64,000 bases of DNA from Ophiocordyceps camponoti-saundersi (nom. inval.) (GCA_003339415.1 PDHQ01000028.1:186001-250000); one strand, 5' to 3'. Positions 22,740-35,189 are shown, numbered from the stretch's first letter. The notes: generated by a model not told the origin, from the letters alone. A program made the numbers and translations.

Positions 22740-25700
22740 AAAAAGATCTTATCTTTATTTTTATCTTAAGGTTATTTTACCGCGTAATAATATATCCTCT
22801 TAATATTATATCGCGTAGTAAAGCCCTTAATAGCTTTTATATATATTTCGATAAGAAAAAGAATCCTCTTAGTAGCGGCCCGCTTAATAATAATATTCTA
22901 TATATCGATATAAAAACGCTTAAGAGAACGCCGAAGAAGATAAGTATAATAATACTAAAAAAGATTATAGGAATATTAAGCGGTAAAAGCCTAAAATATA
23001 AGTAATTTAGTATATATTTATAAGAGATATATTAACGTATTATAGGAATACTAAATTAAAGTTCGCTAGCGATAATTACCGAAAAAGATAAAGGTAATAA
23101 AACGTTAAAAAAAGCGTAAAAGCTAAAGTTTATAATAACTAAGGTAATTAATATAGATAAGGAGATAACTATCTATCCTAAGCTAAAGATAAGTAATAAA
23201 ACGCTAAAAAAGGCGTAAAAGCTTATATCTAAGGCTAAAAGTAGCCTAGCTAAGAAATAGCGCGTTAAGAGTAAAAGGGGTAAGGTAGCTAGGGAGAAGG
23301 TAAAGGCGCTAGCTATAAAAAAAGTAGCCGAGGAGGAAAAGTCTTATATTAGGGTAAAATAGGTAAAATATTTAGCGTTAGAGCGTGCTAAGGTTACTAA
23401 GAAGATAAAGCTAAAAAAGAAAATTCGAAATAATAAAAATAAAAGTTATAAAACTAATATTAGAATTATATATTAATAAGTTATAAAAGTTAAGAGTACT
23501 AAATTTATTAAAAACTCCGATAAGGAAAACGCGATAATAGTTAATATAAAATAATAGGTAAGGGTAAAAAAATATTATTCTTATATTAACCTTAATAAGT
23601 AAACTAAAAAGCGGTTTTTAAATTAGCTTTTCTTATTAGAAGAAGATAGCGGCTATCTAATAATAATCGATATAGCGTTAAAATAATATATACTAAGTAT
23701 AACTATTATAAAAAGTTAAGAGAGAGCGGAGATTATAGCTATAAAATATTATATAAAGAAAATATAATTTATCTTAGCGCTTAGTAAATAAGATTAGCTA
23801 AGGTTATCTAAAAGTTAATACTAACTTAGTATAATATCCGTAAAAGCTAAGAAATCGCTATTTAAAACCTAATATAAAAACTACGGTAAAAGTAAATCTA
23901 ATAAGCTATAAGATAAAGAAGTAAGAGGCTACGTTTTAAAAGGTAATTTATTATATAAAATAATTATAAAAGTAATATTATCTTATAATTAAGAGGCCTT
24001 CGCTATTATATATATAATAATATATAGCTATATTAGGTAAAAAGTAATATAGGAGTAAGTTATAGTAATCCCTAAGAATTAAAATATATTACGTAAAGTT
24101 TATAATATAATCGCCGAAAAATTCGTTTAGTATAAGGATAAAATCTAAATCCCTAATTTAGGAAATACTTTAACGTAAAAAACTTAAGGCTAAGCGTTAT
24201 TAGAACTTATTAGAGGTATTAATAAAAACCTATAAATAACTTACTTAGCGGCCGTTATAAAAAAGATTAATATAGCTTAAAAAGAAAAAGTAATATAGGA
24301 AATATATAACTTAATATTAAACTATATAAATATAGTTATAAAAAAAGGTAAGATACGCTTATTTAATAAAAACGCGATTATAGCGTAAAGAGTTTATAAA
24401 GCTATCGTAAAGGAGTTTAGTAAATATTATATTAAGTAAATAACTAAGGCGGAAAAGTTACCGGAGGCGGCGAAGCTTATTAAAAGCGTAGCCTAAGTAA
24501 GGAGGAATTAAGGCTAAGTTAACGGAGATATAGCGGAAATTACGGAGAAGTTTATTAAGGTTAAAAAAGAAGAGGATAATACCGATAATAATAAAGCTAA
24601 TTAAGAGCTAGATATCGGATATAAAAAGTAAATAGAGTTATCTAATAACGAAGAGGAGAACGCTAATAAGGGAAAAGTTTATAATAAAGATAATAATAAT
24701 AATAAGTCTAATAATAAAGATACGCTTAAGTAAAAAATAACTTATACTTATAGCTAAGGTAAAATAGGGGCGAAAGGGGAGGGATATATAAAAAGGTTTA
24801 AGAAAATATCCTATTTAGAGTAAGAGAAAATTATCTAATATAATCTTAATTAATATATTAGGTATTTCTAGTTTTACTTAAAAGAATATATATTTTATAT
24901 TATTAAAAACGAGATATTTAGCGTTAAGTATTAGCGTTTTAAGATTAAAGCTTTTTAGTGCGATTTTTATTAAAATAAAAAGGTAACTTATACGCCTATT
25001 CTTATTAGTACGTTAAGAAATCGGTTTAATTATATAATAGTAGCGGGGGAGCTAGGGTATATTTTTAATATAATATATCGTAAAGCTAGTTATATAACTA
25101 AGAAAAATAAGTTAGCTTTATCTAAGTAAGGAAGACTTAATATAGCTTAGATTACTTAGTACTTAGCGGAGTTATTTATAGCGGTATTAACTACTTATAT
25201 CTAGGAATATAAGCTTATAGGAATAAATAAGGTATCCGTCGAAGCTAGGGGGTAATATTAGGGTTTAATATAATAGTAATAAGCGCTACTAATTACTAAC
25301 TATTATACTTTTAGAATAACTACCTTAAAAAGGGGCTTAGAACCGCTAGAGTCTTATATTAATAAAAAGGGGCATTTTTAGCTCGTAAGAAAAGGAGAAC
25401 GTATAATAATATATTAGAAATTATCGTTATTACTCTATTTTCTCTTAGGGGATAAAGGATATATTAAGTAGAAGGTAGCGCTAGCCTATACGCGTAAGCG
25501 GATAGAGAGAGTCCTATATAGCCTTATAAATAAAAAATTTAGGCTATAAAAAATATTAATTTATAAATATTTTAATATATACGCTTTATATAGCGATATT
25601 AACGCTTATAAGTATATTACGGTTAAGAAAATAAAGCGCGCTATAAAAGTAAAAAAGGCGGCGTAGAAGGAGATAGCGTAAGCGCTTTAAATTAAGAAAA

Positions 25701-25880
25701 AGCTACCGATAAGTTAAGAGTTAAGGGTAAAATATACTTATAATAAAGATAAAGAGGATAAGGATATTCGATAAGTCTGTTAGTTTAAATAAAATAAGAA
25801 GGCGTAACTAAAGTAAGTATAGAAATAAATAGGGTAATAAATATATAGATAAGTAAATAAGGTAAATATATAAATTTAAG
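22740..25880 (+). pseudogene. Long coding-like frame antisense to Gypsy D pol, unknown product
   Basis: One plus-strand frame can be followed without a shift from about 22740 to about 25880 (about 1,000 codons), with only TAA/TAG interruptions. The first third is very Lys/Ala-rich (for example REKVKALAIKKVAEEEK near 23296-23346) and looks coiled-coil-like. A charged low-complexity stretch at about 24590-24730 follows. The last 330 codons (24830-25780) look most like a folded domain, with LISTLRNRFNYIIVAGELGY near 25000-25060, LSKQGRLNIAQITQYLAEL near 25116-25172 (stops read as Gln) and KKGHFQLVRKGERI near 25367-25410. I recognise no family and no transposase or polymerase motif. It lies between the D integrase and 3' LTR, head-to-head against pol. 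It could be a captured gene, an accessory ORF or an older insertion. Openness alone is weak evidence in RIPped DNA. Confidence 0.45.
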
Positions 25881-26299
25881 AGAATTATATTTTCTTATAT
25901 TTCTTTATTACTTTTTAAAATTTATTAATAAGTTATAATATATTCGCTATATTATCGATATTAACTTATTAATTATACTTTAATAGCTATCTTTTTTATT
26001 TAACTAAGAAGTAAACTTTATTATTTAATATTTTTTAGCTTTTAACTTTTTAGATTTCCTATTCTCTATTATCCTCCTCTAACTCTAATATAAGGAGAGA
26101 GGTAGATAAGTTTTAGGAGTCTTAAAAGTGCTAAAGTTTAAAGAGAGAGATATAAAAAATATTATAGAGATAGGCGTATTTCGTAGGTAATACGAGGTAG
26201 TACGCTTAGGAGCCGATTTTCTAGAAAACGCGAAATAGTCTTATATAATAAGGTAGGAGTTTTTTTTTCTCGCTTTTAAATTTAATATTCTTAATTAAG

Positions 26300-27200
26300 A
26301 GGCTTACTAGATTACCTATTTTAAGTATTAAAGGTATATAGTTTTTATTATAATATTTCGCTTATCTTTTAGTAGCGTATTTTTAATAATTCGCTAAGCG
26401 TTAGCGTAAATTTACTATTTTATTAATCTTAGCTTTAGCTTTAGGGTTTACCTTTAAAAGAGTATCTATAGAAATATAAAATTTTAAGTAGTAATTATAA
26501 AATACCTTATTAGGTAAGATTCCTATTATTAAATACTTCGCGTTATTAATTATAAATTAAATAACTAGTAATAGTTAAAGCTATAATATATATTTATTAT
26601 TAGTAAAATAATAAAGGTAATATTATATTACTTAGTTTATCCGTTTTATTTACTTATTAGTTTAAGGGTAAAACGCGGTTAATAACTATCTTTTAATTTT
26701 AGATAGAAAATAAAAGTTTAACTAGAAATAACTAGTAAATAAGCTACCCCTATTAGATATAATACTTTATAAAAGACTATAGTAAAGTTTTACCTTCTAG
26801 TAAAAAAGCTTAGCTAAGTCCCCTACCTTAATTATATCTAAAACTAAAAGTAAAAGCGAAAACTTTATAAATCGATTAATAATTATAAGGATATTATTAA
26901 CTTATTTATCTAGCTATATAGACTCTAGTAAACTAATAGTAAAGTTTAGAGATAGTTTAGCTTATAATCGTAATAAAATTAGTAATAAATTTAATTTACT
27001 ATATAGGCGATATTTTTAGGAAGCGACCTTTTAGTAAATTTAGTAGGACCTAATATAAGATTTAATATTTTTATATATTACCTCCTAGTAGAATTTCCTA
27101 GCGAAGAGGTCCTAAGTATATTCCGCACTAAAGTAACTCGCTAATAGGTTATTATAATATAATAATAATAATTCTTACTTTAAAGCCGCTTCTTACGGTA
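26300..27200 (-). pseudogene. Gypsy D integrase
   Basis: Minus-strand frame with the end of the zinc-binding domain near 27130 (Cys as Tyr) and a KYRLYSKLNLL block near 27015-26985 where the family has K.YG.L.PLPIP. A LSLNFTISLLESI block near 26945-26910, equal to the ISMDFVTDLPES start of the catalytic core, follows. The clearest match is IIINRFIKFSLLL...IIKVGDLAKLF (about 26880-26810), equal to VVDRFTKM...T..A.DLA.LF. The catalytic Asp of the VVDR motif is now Asn. 25881-26300 holds the degraded integrase C-terminus and non-coding sequence. Confidence 0.78.
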
Positions 27201-27599
27201 TTATAATATAGTCTTTCTAATAGATAAGACTATGAGAGTTAACTATCTAAAAACCTTACTTTCCTTATTAAGTCTTATTAAGCTTAGTAGCTTTTCGGCA
27301 TTATAGCTAAAAATCTTCGCCTTAACTTCGCTATAGTAAAGTAAGGAAAAGAGCTAATATATCGGGCTCTAAGGGCTATTTTTATACTATTACCTTTTTT
27401 AAAATTTAGCCCTTAAAGCGTTAAGTTAAGCTTAAAGTTATTAAAACCTAATATAAAAAATATATAGCTATTTTAAGGTAAAGGTTTTAATAGTCGGTTT
27501 AGTCTAACGCCGTAATATACTTAATATATAGTATATTATTAACTATTTTCTTATATAAAATATCTAATTTTTCTATTATTAAGCCCGCTTTAAGTATAT

Positions 27600-28950
27600 A
27601 TTACGGTTTTCTTAAGGGGCTATCGGTAAGATTATTACGGCCTAGTTTATAAAAGATATAGAAATCGAAAAGCGATAAGTAAGTTACCTAATATTATTAA
27701 TAATAATTTAAATTTAATTATATTATAATTAACCGTAAGTTTAAGTAATCTAAGATTACCTTAACTAAGAATATCGATCTTTTTACGTAATAGCGCTAAT
27801 ATTTAAATAATTTAATAATAGCGAAGAATTCCTTTTCGGCTACTATATAGTATATTTTAAGGCTATTAAATTTCTATAACTAGTAAGCGATAATAAGGTA
27901 TTACCTTTAATTATCGCGTTATAAGAGGATATTAATTATAGTAAAATCTAACGCGTTAATTTTAATTTTTATTTACTTTTTAGGATTAAAATATACTAGT
28001 AAGGGGGCTTTAGTAAATACCTTTTTAAGTTCTAGAAAGGCGGATTATTAGAGGGCGTCGAGCTTATATCGGCCTAGTTTCTTCCTATTTTCGCTCCCTT
28101 TAAATATATTAGTTAGGGGAGCAACGATATTAGAATATTAGGGAATAAAATACTAATAATAGTTATAAAAGCTTAGAAAGATTTAAAAATTATAAAAAAA
28201 GCCTAGTTTTTCTTAGTTAGCTACTACTTATATCCTTTTTAAGTTTATAAAAATACTATATATATTAATAATATATCTAAGAAACTCGATTACTTCTTAA
28301 TAGAAGATATATTTAGTAATATTTATATATAAGTTAGCTTCTTAGAATTTCGCTAAGATATCGCGAAGGTATTAAGTATAATTCTCCTTTATCTTAAAGT
28401 AAATTAATATATTATCTAAATAAATAATATAGATAGTATTTATTAGGGTTCTAAGTACTTAATTAATATAGTATTAGAAAATTATTAGGGCGTTTATTAA
28501 GCTAAAAAAAACAATAAGATACTCGAAATAACCGTATCGTAAGCGGAAGGTAGTTTTCTACTTATCGCCTTTTTTAATATAAATATAGTAATAAGCGTGC
28601 TAAAGGTTAATTTTTAAGAAAATTATAGCGCCTTAAACCCGGTCTATAATCTCCGAAATAAGTAAGAGAGGGTAACGATTCTTAATTATTACTTTATTAA
28701 GACCTCGGTAATTTACGTAAAGTCGTAATTCCTTATCTTTCTTAAGGACGAAGAAAATAAGGGCGCTACTTAGGCTTTAGGATTCTTATATCTAATTTTT
28801 ACTTAAAGCGTTATTAAGGTATTCTTAGAGTACTTTAAGTTTAGTTTAGGAAAAAAGGTAAATAGGACCTTAAGGAGGCGTAGCGTTATTAATTAGATTA
28901 ATAGCGTAAACGGTATCTTTCTTATTAGGAAGAATTAAGGCCTTAGATTT
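27600..28950 (-). pseudogene. Gypsy D reverse transcriptase and RNase H
   Basis: The minus-strand frame has [16 protein letters not shown] (about 28735-28685), equal to the CVDYRGLNKVT motif with Cys to Tyr and Asp to Asn. The active site reads YLDNILIY (about 28432-28409); the second catalytic Asp is Asn. The thumb block IEFLRYII lies near 28300-28280. Downstream is a standard connection segment with FLSFYNYYQYFIPQYS and IVAPLTNIFKG blocks near 28180-28110, and RNase H with ELKKVFTKAPLLV (about 28055-28015) and later blocks to about 27600. Order, spacing and motif content are those of a typical fungal Ty3/Gypsy pol. TAA/TAG stops are dense. Confidence 0.88.
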
Positions 28951-29249
28951 TAAGAATATATTTTCGAATTTAGCAAAAGTTAGGGGGATTTCGATTTCTA
29001 ATATTAGTAATAGCTTAAAGTTTTCTTTATTTATAAACGTAAAAGGTATTAAGTTTAATATAACTTAGAAAATATATAAATATTATTTAGCCTTTTAGAC
29101 GAATTTTTTAGCGTTAAGAAGGTAAGCTTATAATAGTTAAGATAATTTATATTACTATTTATAAGTATTAGGGGATAAGTAAATTTATTCGGCTACTAAG
29201 GTAAGTATTCTTAGAGTAATAAAGTTATTATTTATTACTATATTAAGGA

Positions 29250-29490
29250 TACTAAAATAGTAATAAATTAGCGTTTTTTCTATCTTATCTATATTATAAA
29301 GGGTAACCGATACCTTTTAAAGTCCGTTAACTAAGGCGTATTTACTAATACCTTTTATAGGGAGAGAAAGGTTATTATTTAAAAGTAATAATATATATTC
29401 TTTTATAAAAGAAAGGTTAATAAAATCGATTTCGCTATAAGTATTAAATTTAACGAATACTAGAAAAGGGGTAAGTCCCGTTTAGAGTAT
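29250..29490 (-). pseudogene. Gypsy D protease (retropepsin-like)
   Basis: A minus-strand segment begins with a hydrophobic strand then FNTYSEIDFINLSFIKEY (about 29470-29410), which fits the retropepsin active-site region followed by F(I/V)...F.KEY, as in fungal Gypsy proteases. The catalytic Asp-Ser/Thr-Gly is altered (Asn-Thr-Tyr). The remaining 60 residues are beta-rich and end near 29250. The assignment rests mostly on position between gag knuckle and RT. Confidence 0.55.
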
Positions 29491-29599
29491 GCTAGAAATC
29501 TTAAAAGTTCCTTCCGTTAAGAATATTAGTAGAGAGACTTTTATATTAACGTTTTCGAGTTTTTTAAACTCTTCTTTAATAAGCTAGCCTAGGTTTATT

Positions 29600-30790
29600 T
29601 AGTCTTCGCAGCCTTAGCTTTCTCCGGGTACTTCGATTAATAATTAGATTCCCTATAGCCTTTCTTTTTATAATAAAAATAAGTTAAAGTATCCGATTTC
29701 TTATTTAATAGGTTCCTTTTATCTTTATTTTCCCTAAGGCGGTTAAAACCGCCGTTTTTATTATAAAGCTTTAAGAAACTATTATTATAATAATAACCCG
29801 AATTAGAGTTAGTCTGTTATCGTTTTATAAAGTTATTATAGTAATATTAGTAAAACCTGCCTAAGCTTAAATTCTAAATCTATTAAGCTAAGGAGACTAT
29901 TTCCTAATAGTTAAGAGTATTTAGCTAATATTATTTAAGGATCTTAGCTTCTAGCTAAAGGAGTAATTAGGAGAAATAATCTAAAGTAAGTTTTTTAGAA
30001 AAACGGGCGTTAAAGTATTTTTCTAAACTTTTTAGATAAATATAAAAATTATAAGGTATTTAATTATCTTATTACCTAATATCTTAAAATATAATAGCTA
30101 TAATTATAATTTAATTCCTAGGATTTTTTAAAAAGTTATAAGACTATTTTTTAAAAGCGAGCTAATCGCTTATAAGTTACGCTTATTTTTTAATAAATAA
30201 GCTATATTTATAAGACCTCTAATAAGTATAAAAGTTTAAGTATATATTATCTAAAGCTTTAAGAATTTTATTCTTATCTTTATAGTACCTTTTAGGTACT
30301 ATAAGGAAGGAGTCTTTAAGGTCCTTAAGCTAGTTTTAGTATTTACGAGTTATAAGTTACTTTTCTAATTTAATAATATTCGAAAGTTTAATATCTTTAT
30401 CTTAATTAAAATCTAATATTAATAAGTAGCGCTTATATTAAGAACTCGTAGCTAAGTTAGCGGGGTTTCTTTTAAAAATAAGAATATCCCGAGAATTATT
30501 AATTCTTTATTCTTAAAGGAAGTTAGTAATAAAGTTCCGGAATATCTTTTCCTAAAAAGTAAAACTATATTAAGCGGCCTTTAGGGTTCTAATAAGGGGG
30601 GCTATATTAGTTTAAGCCGGATAATCTAAAGGGGGAGTAGAGAAGATATCTAAGGAATAGTCCTCCGCTTACGGAGGTTAGTTTTAGGAGCGAGTTATAT
30701 AAGGTATAATAAAGCGTATAGGAATTAGTACCGAGTCGTAAAAGATAAGTTTAAGCTAGAAATAGGTATCTTTTATAGGAAAAATTAGAG
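29600..30790 (-). pseudogene. Gypsy D gag with CCHC zinc knuckle
   Basis: This is the gag of element D, read leftwards from the 5' LTR. The zinc knuckle lies at 29640-29681 (minus strand). It reads YFYYKKKGYRESNY, where Tyr occupies all four Cys/His positions at exact C-x2-C-x4-H-x4-C spacing. A Lys/Ala-rich tail (PEKAKAAKTK) follows. The upstream part, to about 30740, is a helical-looking capsid-like region with Leu/Tyr/Lys codons and many stops. No start codon can be fixed because ATG would be expected as ATA. Confidence 0.72.
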
Positions 30791-30792
30791 TT

Positions 30793-31202
30793 ATAAGGGA
30801 AGCTTATATAAGATATACTAAAAAAAAGAGATAGCGATAATTAAGTTAGAAGAGAGAAAGAAAAGTATATAAGTATAGTTTATAAAGGTTTATTTTAAGA
30901 GTTATATTAAAAATAAAGCTAATTTTTATTAAATTATAATATTAGAAACTATTATAAACTATATATAAGGGGATTATAACTTAGAGGTAAACTTTTTACG
31001 ATATGAACTATGACTCCTAGAGTCTTATTTAGGACCTTAGCGTAGTTTAAAGACTTACTTTCCGTATCTAACTATTTTATCCTAACCGGAAGTATATTAT
31101 ATATCTTCTAACTAGTTTCGGTATTATATTATAATAGCTTTATAATACTTACGTAACCTTATAATTATCCTTTATATATAGTTATCTTATAACTTTATTA
31201 TA
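30793..31202 (-). repeat. 5' LTR of Gypsy D (410 bp)
   Basis: It matches 22096-22506 with mainly C/T and G/A differences. The two unmutated TG sites in gatatgaactatgact near 31000-31012 are absent from the other LTR, so the copies were mutated independently. The primer-binding site should start at 30792 on the minus strand. Confidence 0.9.
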
Positions 31203-31207
31203 TTTAT
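31203..31207. repeat. Target-site duplication of Gypsy D, right copy
   Basis: tttat, identical to 22091-22095. Confidence 0.9.
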
Positions 31208-32080
31208 AATATCTTTATAGATAATATCTTTATTAGGGGACCGGAAACTATATATAATAAAAAGGAAATAAGGCTAGGTATTTAACGCTTTATTTATAAA
31301 TACCTTATTAATATTAATAAAGTCCTTATTAATATTAAGCTAGTAAGCTATATAGTTACTAAGAAGAAATCTCGCTAGTGCTAAGAATTAATAAAACTTA
31401 TAAGGTTTATAGTAAGCTTTTATAAGAGAAAGCTAGTTAACTATAAGGTCGAAAAACTTAAAAGCTAAGTTATTTATAACTTAATTCGTTAAATTAGATA
31501 CTTTCTAGGCCTTATAGGCTTTTATTAGATTTAGATCCCGTAGTTTACTTAGATTACTAAATTACTAACCTCCTTATTAAAAAAAAACACTCCTTAGGAA
31601 TAGATAGCGAAATACTCTAAAGCTATAGTAAACCTTAAAGTATTATTATTAAACCCTTAGTTTCTAATATTACTTAATCTAAGGCCGAATTATAGGGAAA
31701 TTATCCTTATATACGATATTAGCTTTATAAGATAGGGGGCGGTTTTACTATAAAAAGTTAAAAGAACTAGATAAATAGTTAGGTTTAAAAGCGTCGTATA
31801 AAACCTTATAGAAGCAAATTATAATATAATAAAAAGGGAATATAAGGCTATACTATATACTATAAGACGCCTGCGGCTTTATCTTTATAAGGTTTATTTC
31901 TACCTTAAAATAAATATATAAGTCTTAGTTAACTAGCTTAAAAGATTTCTTAAAGATATCCTTAAAGCTATAATTATTAGATAGGTTAGCTATATTTTCT
32001 TATTCGATTTTACTATACGTTATATTATTAGAAATAAGAATTCTATTACGAACGCCTTATCTAGAAAACTAATTATAAAT
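31208..32080 (+). pseudogene. Gypsy C reverse transcriptase C-terminal part and RNase H
   Basis: The frame resumes the RT interrupted at 22095, beginning NIFIDNIFIRGPETIY (about 31207-31253), the catalytic F-I-D-D with the second Asp as Asn and the characteristic (P/F)I-(K/R)-G-P follow-up. A thumb block QIRYFLGLIGFYQIQIPQF (stops read as Gln, about 31490-31550) follows. RNase H has an IYDISFIR block near 31710-31735, KREYKAILYTIRRLRLYLY near 31835-31890 and a terminal NSITNALSRK block near 32038-32067, equal to ...DALSR. The family is the fungal Gypsy type with IFIDDLPIKGP. The reading frame is excellent but full of TAA/TAG. Confidence 0.85.
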
Positions 32081-32379
32081 ATTAACCTCCTCGAATAAGA
32101 AAAAGATAGAGATTTAGAAAACTTTATAAACTTATACCTTAATATAGTAGTTACTTAATCTTCTAATTAAATGCTTTCTAATAAGTATAGTTAAATTATT
32201 ACTTTTCTAAGATAAATAAAAAGGCCCCCGTATATAAAAGCCTAAGCGTTCCGGAAATTTAAAATATTAGCTTTAACCTTTATAATAACTAATAATAAAC
32301 TCTAAAAGAAACTAATAAAGCTTAAATAGTACCCCTATTTAGTTATTAATAAAGAAAGATAATAAAGAAAAATTATAAT

Positions 32380-33800
32380 TAAGTTTTATAAGTAAATAAG
32401 CTATAAAGGAAGAGAAGTTACGTATAACTTCGTTAAAAAACGCTACTAGTAGCTAAGCTTATAAAACTACGTAAGTGCTACTATCTTAACCTGCCTTATC
32501 TACTAGAAATTTAACCCCCGATAACCTTAGGAACGCTCGGTCCTAATAGCTCCTAGATAACTTTTCGAAAAAATCTATTTAGATATTTAGTATATATTAA
32601 TTAATTAAGGGTATAAATATCTCCTAGAAGCGCGTAATAACCTTATTAGATAAGTTAAGGTTACGCTAGTAAGAGACCTTACTATAGCCGCTATAATAAA
32701 GTTTATACTTTTTATTATTTACTATTACGGAGTCTTATTTAAAGCTATAATAAATAGTAGCCCCGAAGTTAAGTTTATATTTTAAATAGTCCTTAAAAAT
32801 TTCGGTATAAAAGTTATCTTTATTTTAAAGTATAACCTTAAAGTAAACTTAATTATTAAAATTAGGTATTAGTTAATCTCCTTAGCCTTTGCGAAAATAG
32901 CCTAAGAAATAGGGAAATAAGTTAAGTTCTTACTTTAAGCTATCTTAGCTAATTATATAGCTATTAAAAACTTATATAAGATATTAGCCTTTTACCTAAT
33001 TTATAGCTAGAAGCCGGTCTTACCTTTTAAGGTTAAATACCTTACTTAGCGCCTTATTAACTAAGATAGAATATAGAAACTATTTAATCTACTAATAATA
33101 TATATAAAAGTATTAAGAAGGAAGAAAGAAGATATAGAAAAAGCTAGAACCTAAGTTATTACTTATTAATAACGCCTTACTTAAAAGATAAATAATAATA
33201 ATAAGTATAAACTTCGCTTTACGGACTTTAGAGAAAGAAACCTTATCTTTTACTATAATATACGATAAGCTACTAACCTCGGAAAAGTTACTAAGTTACG
33301 AATAAGGTAAAATAAACCTTATAAGGTAATATTAAAAGCTAAAGTTACTAGAAGTTACTATTTAAAAATACTAAATAGGATTATCCTTAATAAAATAATT
33401 TCTAAAAACTATTTTAAAAGGTTTTATTAAGCAGAAAATAAATAGTAGTTTTCTAACTTTAATAACTAGCTTTTATAAAGGAAAGGACTTACCTCCGCTA
33501 TAATAACCCTTTTTATAGCTAAGGAGGAAGTTAACGCTAAATTATATAAGGTCTAAGATTTAAACGCTAAAGCTTATAATTAAATAGTTTTAAGAAACCG
33601 TATATCTTTTAGCGATTAGAATAATAAATTAGTTATTAGGGATAGTCTCCTTAATACCTAAACTAAGCTAAAAACTACTTTTAAAGTCTAGCTCCCTTAA
33701 ATTATTAAAGTATAGAAAGCCCTTTATATTAAAGCTATCTTATAATTACCTTATAAGCTTTAAAACCCTAAACTCCCTTACTTAATAATTACGAAGAGGA
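32380..33800 (+). pseudogene. Gypsy C integrase
   Basis: The frame shows the end of the H2C2 zinc domain: GREVTYNFVKKRY (about 32408-32446), then a C/Y-rich ILTCLIYQKFNP block (about 32483-32520) corresponding to ...C..C...K. The catalytic core starts near 32570 (LDIQYI, for MD..). An AIINSSPEVKFIF block (about 32742-32782) equals the DGGPEN motif; the next lines hold a KYNLKVNLIIKI block (about 32830-32865) equal to YHPQANG.IERG, and a long tail follows to about 33800. Between RNase H and integrase (32081-32380) is a linker. Stops are TAA/TAG only. Confidence 0.78.
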
Positions 33801-33959
33801 AGGGGAAGGTATTTTAATATAGTTAATATATTTAAACGAAGGTATAATAACTTTTTTTTATTTTAGCTCCTTTATTAGACCCTAATACTTATAATTAATT
33901 ACTTTATTTTAGCTTTAGGATTTTCTAAGCCTGCTTTTTAATATTAAGCTACTTATTAT

Positions 33960-34920
33960 TATCCCTAAGCTTTAAACTATTATCTAAGAATAAGTTAAGC
34001 GTATCCTTAACTAAGTAAGGGGTCACTTAAAAGTTTAGATAATCTTTATATATTACGGAATTAATAAAGATATCCTTACCGCTTATAAAATAACTAAATA
34101 TTTATAAAGCTTCGTTATTTTTTACTTTAATAAAGTATTCGATATATTAACGCTAGTTATAAGTAATAGCTCTAATCTTATTTTAAATATAATTTAAATA
34201 GCTATAACCCCCTTAACTAAATATTAAAATATACTTATTAAAAAAGGTTAAAATATACTTTTTATAATAAATAATAATTATAATTTAAAATTATAAATAG
34301 TAGCTATATATTTTTAGGTTATATTACTTAAAAATTAAGATAAGTAAAGCTTTAAAATACTTAGGGTATTTATCTTTAATTAAATAGTTAAAGAAAGATT
34401 TTTTTAAGTACGCGATCTTAGTTAGGATATAAGTAACTTAAGGCGTCTTTATTATCTCCTCCTAGAACTCTCTCTCCTTAATTTTCAGGAACTAATATAA
34501 GAAGTATTTAAGAGGAGTCGCCTTAGCTATCTTTTACTTTATAAAAGCTAAAATATCCTTAGGAACTTTTTCGTAAAAAGCTATCTTAATATAGATTAAA
34601 ACGCCGAAATACCTAATATTAATACCCCCCTTATATTAAATCTTAAAATAAGTATAAACTTAAGTATAAGAATTTAGCTTAAATATCGGGAACTATTTAA
34701 TTAAAATATTTATATATATATATTCTAAGTAAGGAAGAGTTTTAAGCGTAGTATAGCTTTACTAAGCTAAGGTTAATAGAACGCTTATATCCCCTATATT
34801 TATCTTATAAGAAATAAAATTATAAATATTTAGGAGATAGTTTATTACTTTCTTAGCTTATTTCTTTTTAGTTAACTTAAGAGCTATTATAATTAAAGTT
34901 TTTATTATTAATATGCTTAG
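33960..34920 (-). pseudogene. Coding-like frame antisense within Gypsy C, unknown product
   Basis: Between the C integrase and the sense frame at 35190, the minus strand carries a coherent frame of about 310 codons. It may start at an ATA (former ATG) near 34916. Protein-like stretches include ALKLTKKKQAKKVINYLLN near 34890-34835, YFGVLIYIKIAFYEKVPKD near 34605-34550 and LKYFLYQFLKIKEREL near 34515-34465. It is rich in Tyr, Lys, Ile and Phe, which could partly reflect RIP of Cys, His, Glu and Met codons. I recognise no domain. Its reversed orientation means it is not part of gag-pol. It may be an accessory gene of the element or a nested older insertion. Confidence 0.4.
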
Positions 34921-34929
34921 GTTAAGTAA

Positions 34930-35185
34930 ATAAAAGAAAAAAAAATAAATAAAAAGAGAGAGGATAAGGGCGAAGCTAATAGCTAGCTAATAACTATTCC
35001 TTCTTAATTAGGAAGGAGCCTTTTTTACTCTTTCCTTTATAATATCGCGATATTAACTAAAATATATTACGGTAAGCTTAATAACTAAGGTAGAGAATTA
35101 TAATAAAATAAAGTAACGCGTTTTTTTTTCTTATATATACTCTCTTTCTCCCTTATTATAATTATTTAATTAAAGATATTTCTAT
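34930..35185. other. Intergenic AT-rich stretch in Gypsy C
   Basis: It lies between two divergently oriented coding-like frames (minus, ending upstream at 34920; plus, starting near 35190). Such a place would suit a bidirectional promoter, but I see no specific signal. Confidence 0.3.
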
Positions 35186-35189
35186 ATAT

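Larger units (their letters stand above)
22096..31202 (-). mobile_element. Gypsy D: minus-strand Gypsy element with an extra antisense frame
   Basis: It is bounded by LTRs of 411 and 410 bp and a perfect 5-bp target-site duplication (tttat), 9,107 bp in all. On the minus strand the order is 5' LTR (30793-31202), gag with CCHC knuckle, protease, RT, RNase H and integrase down to about 26300. Between the integrase end and the 3' LTR (22096-22506) lies about 3.5 kb, most of it a plus-strand coding-like frame. The element is inserted into the RT active site of Gypsy C. Confidence 0.92.
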
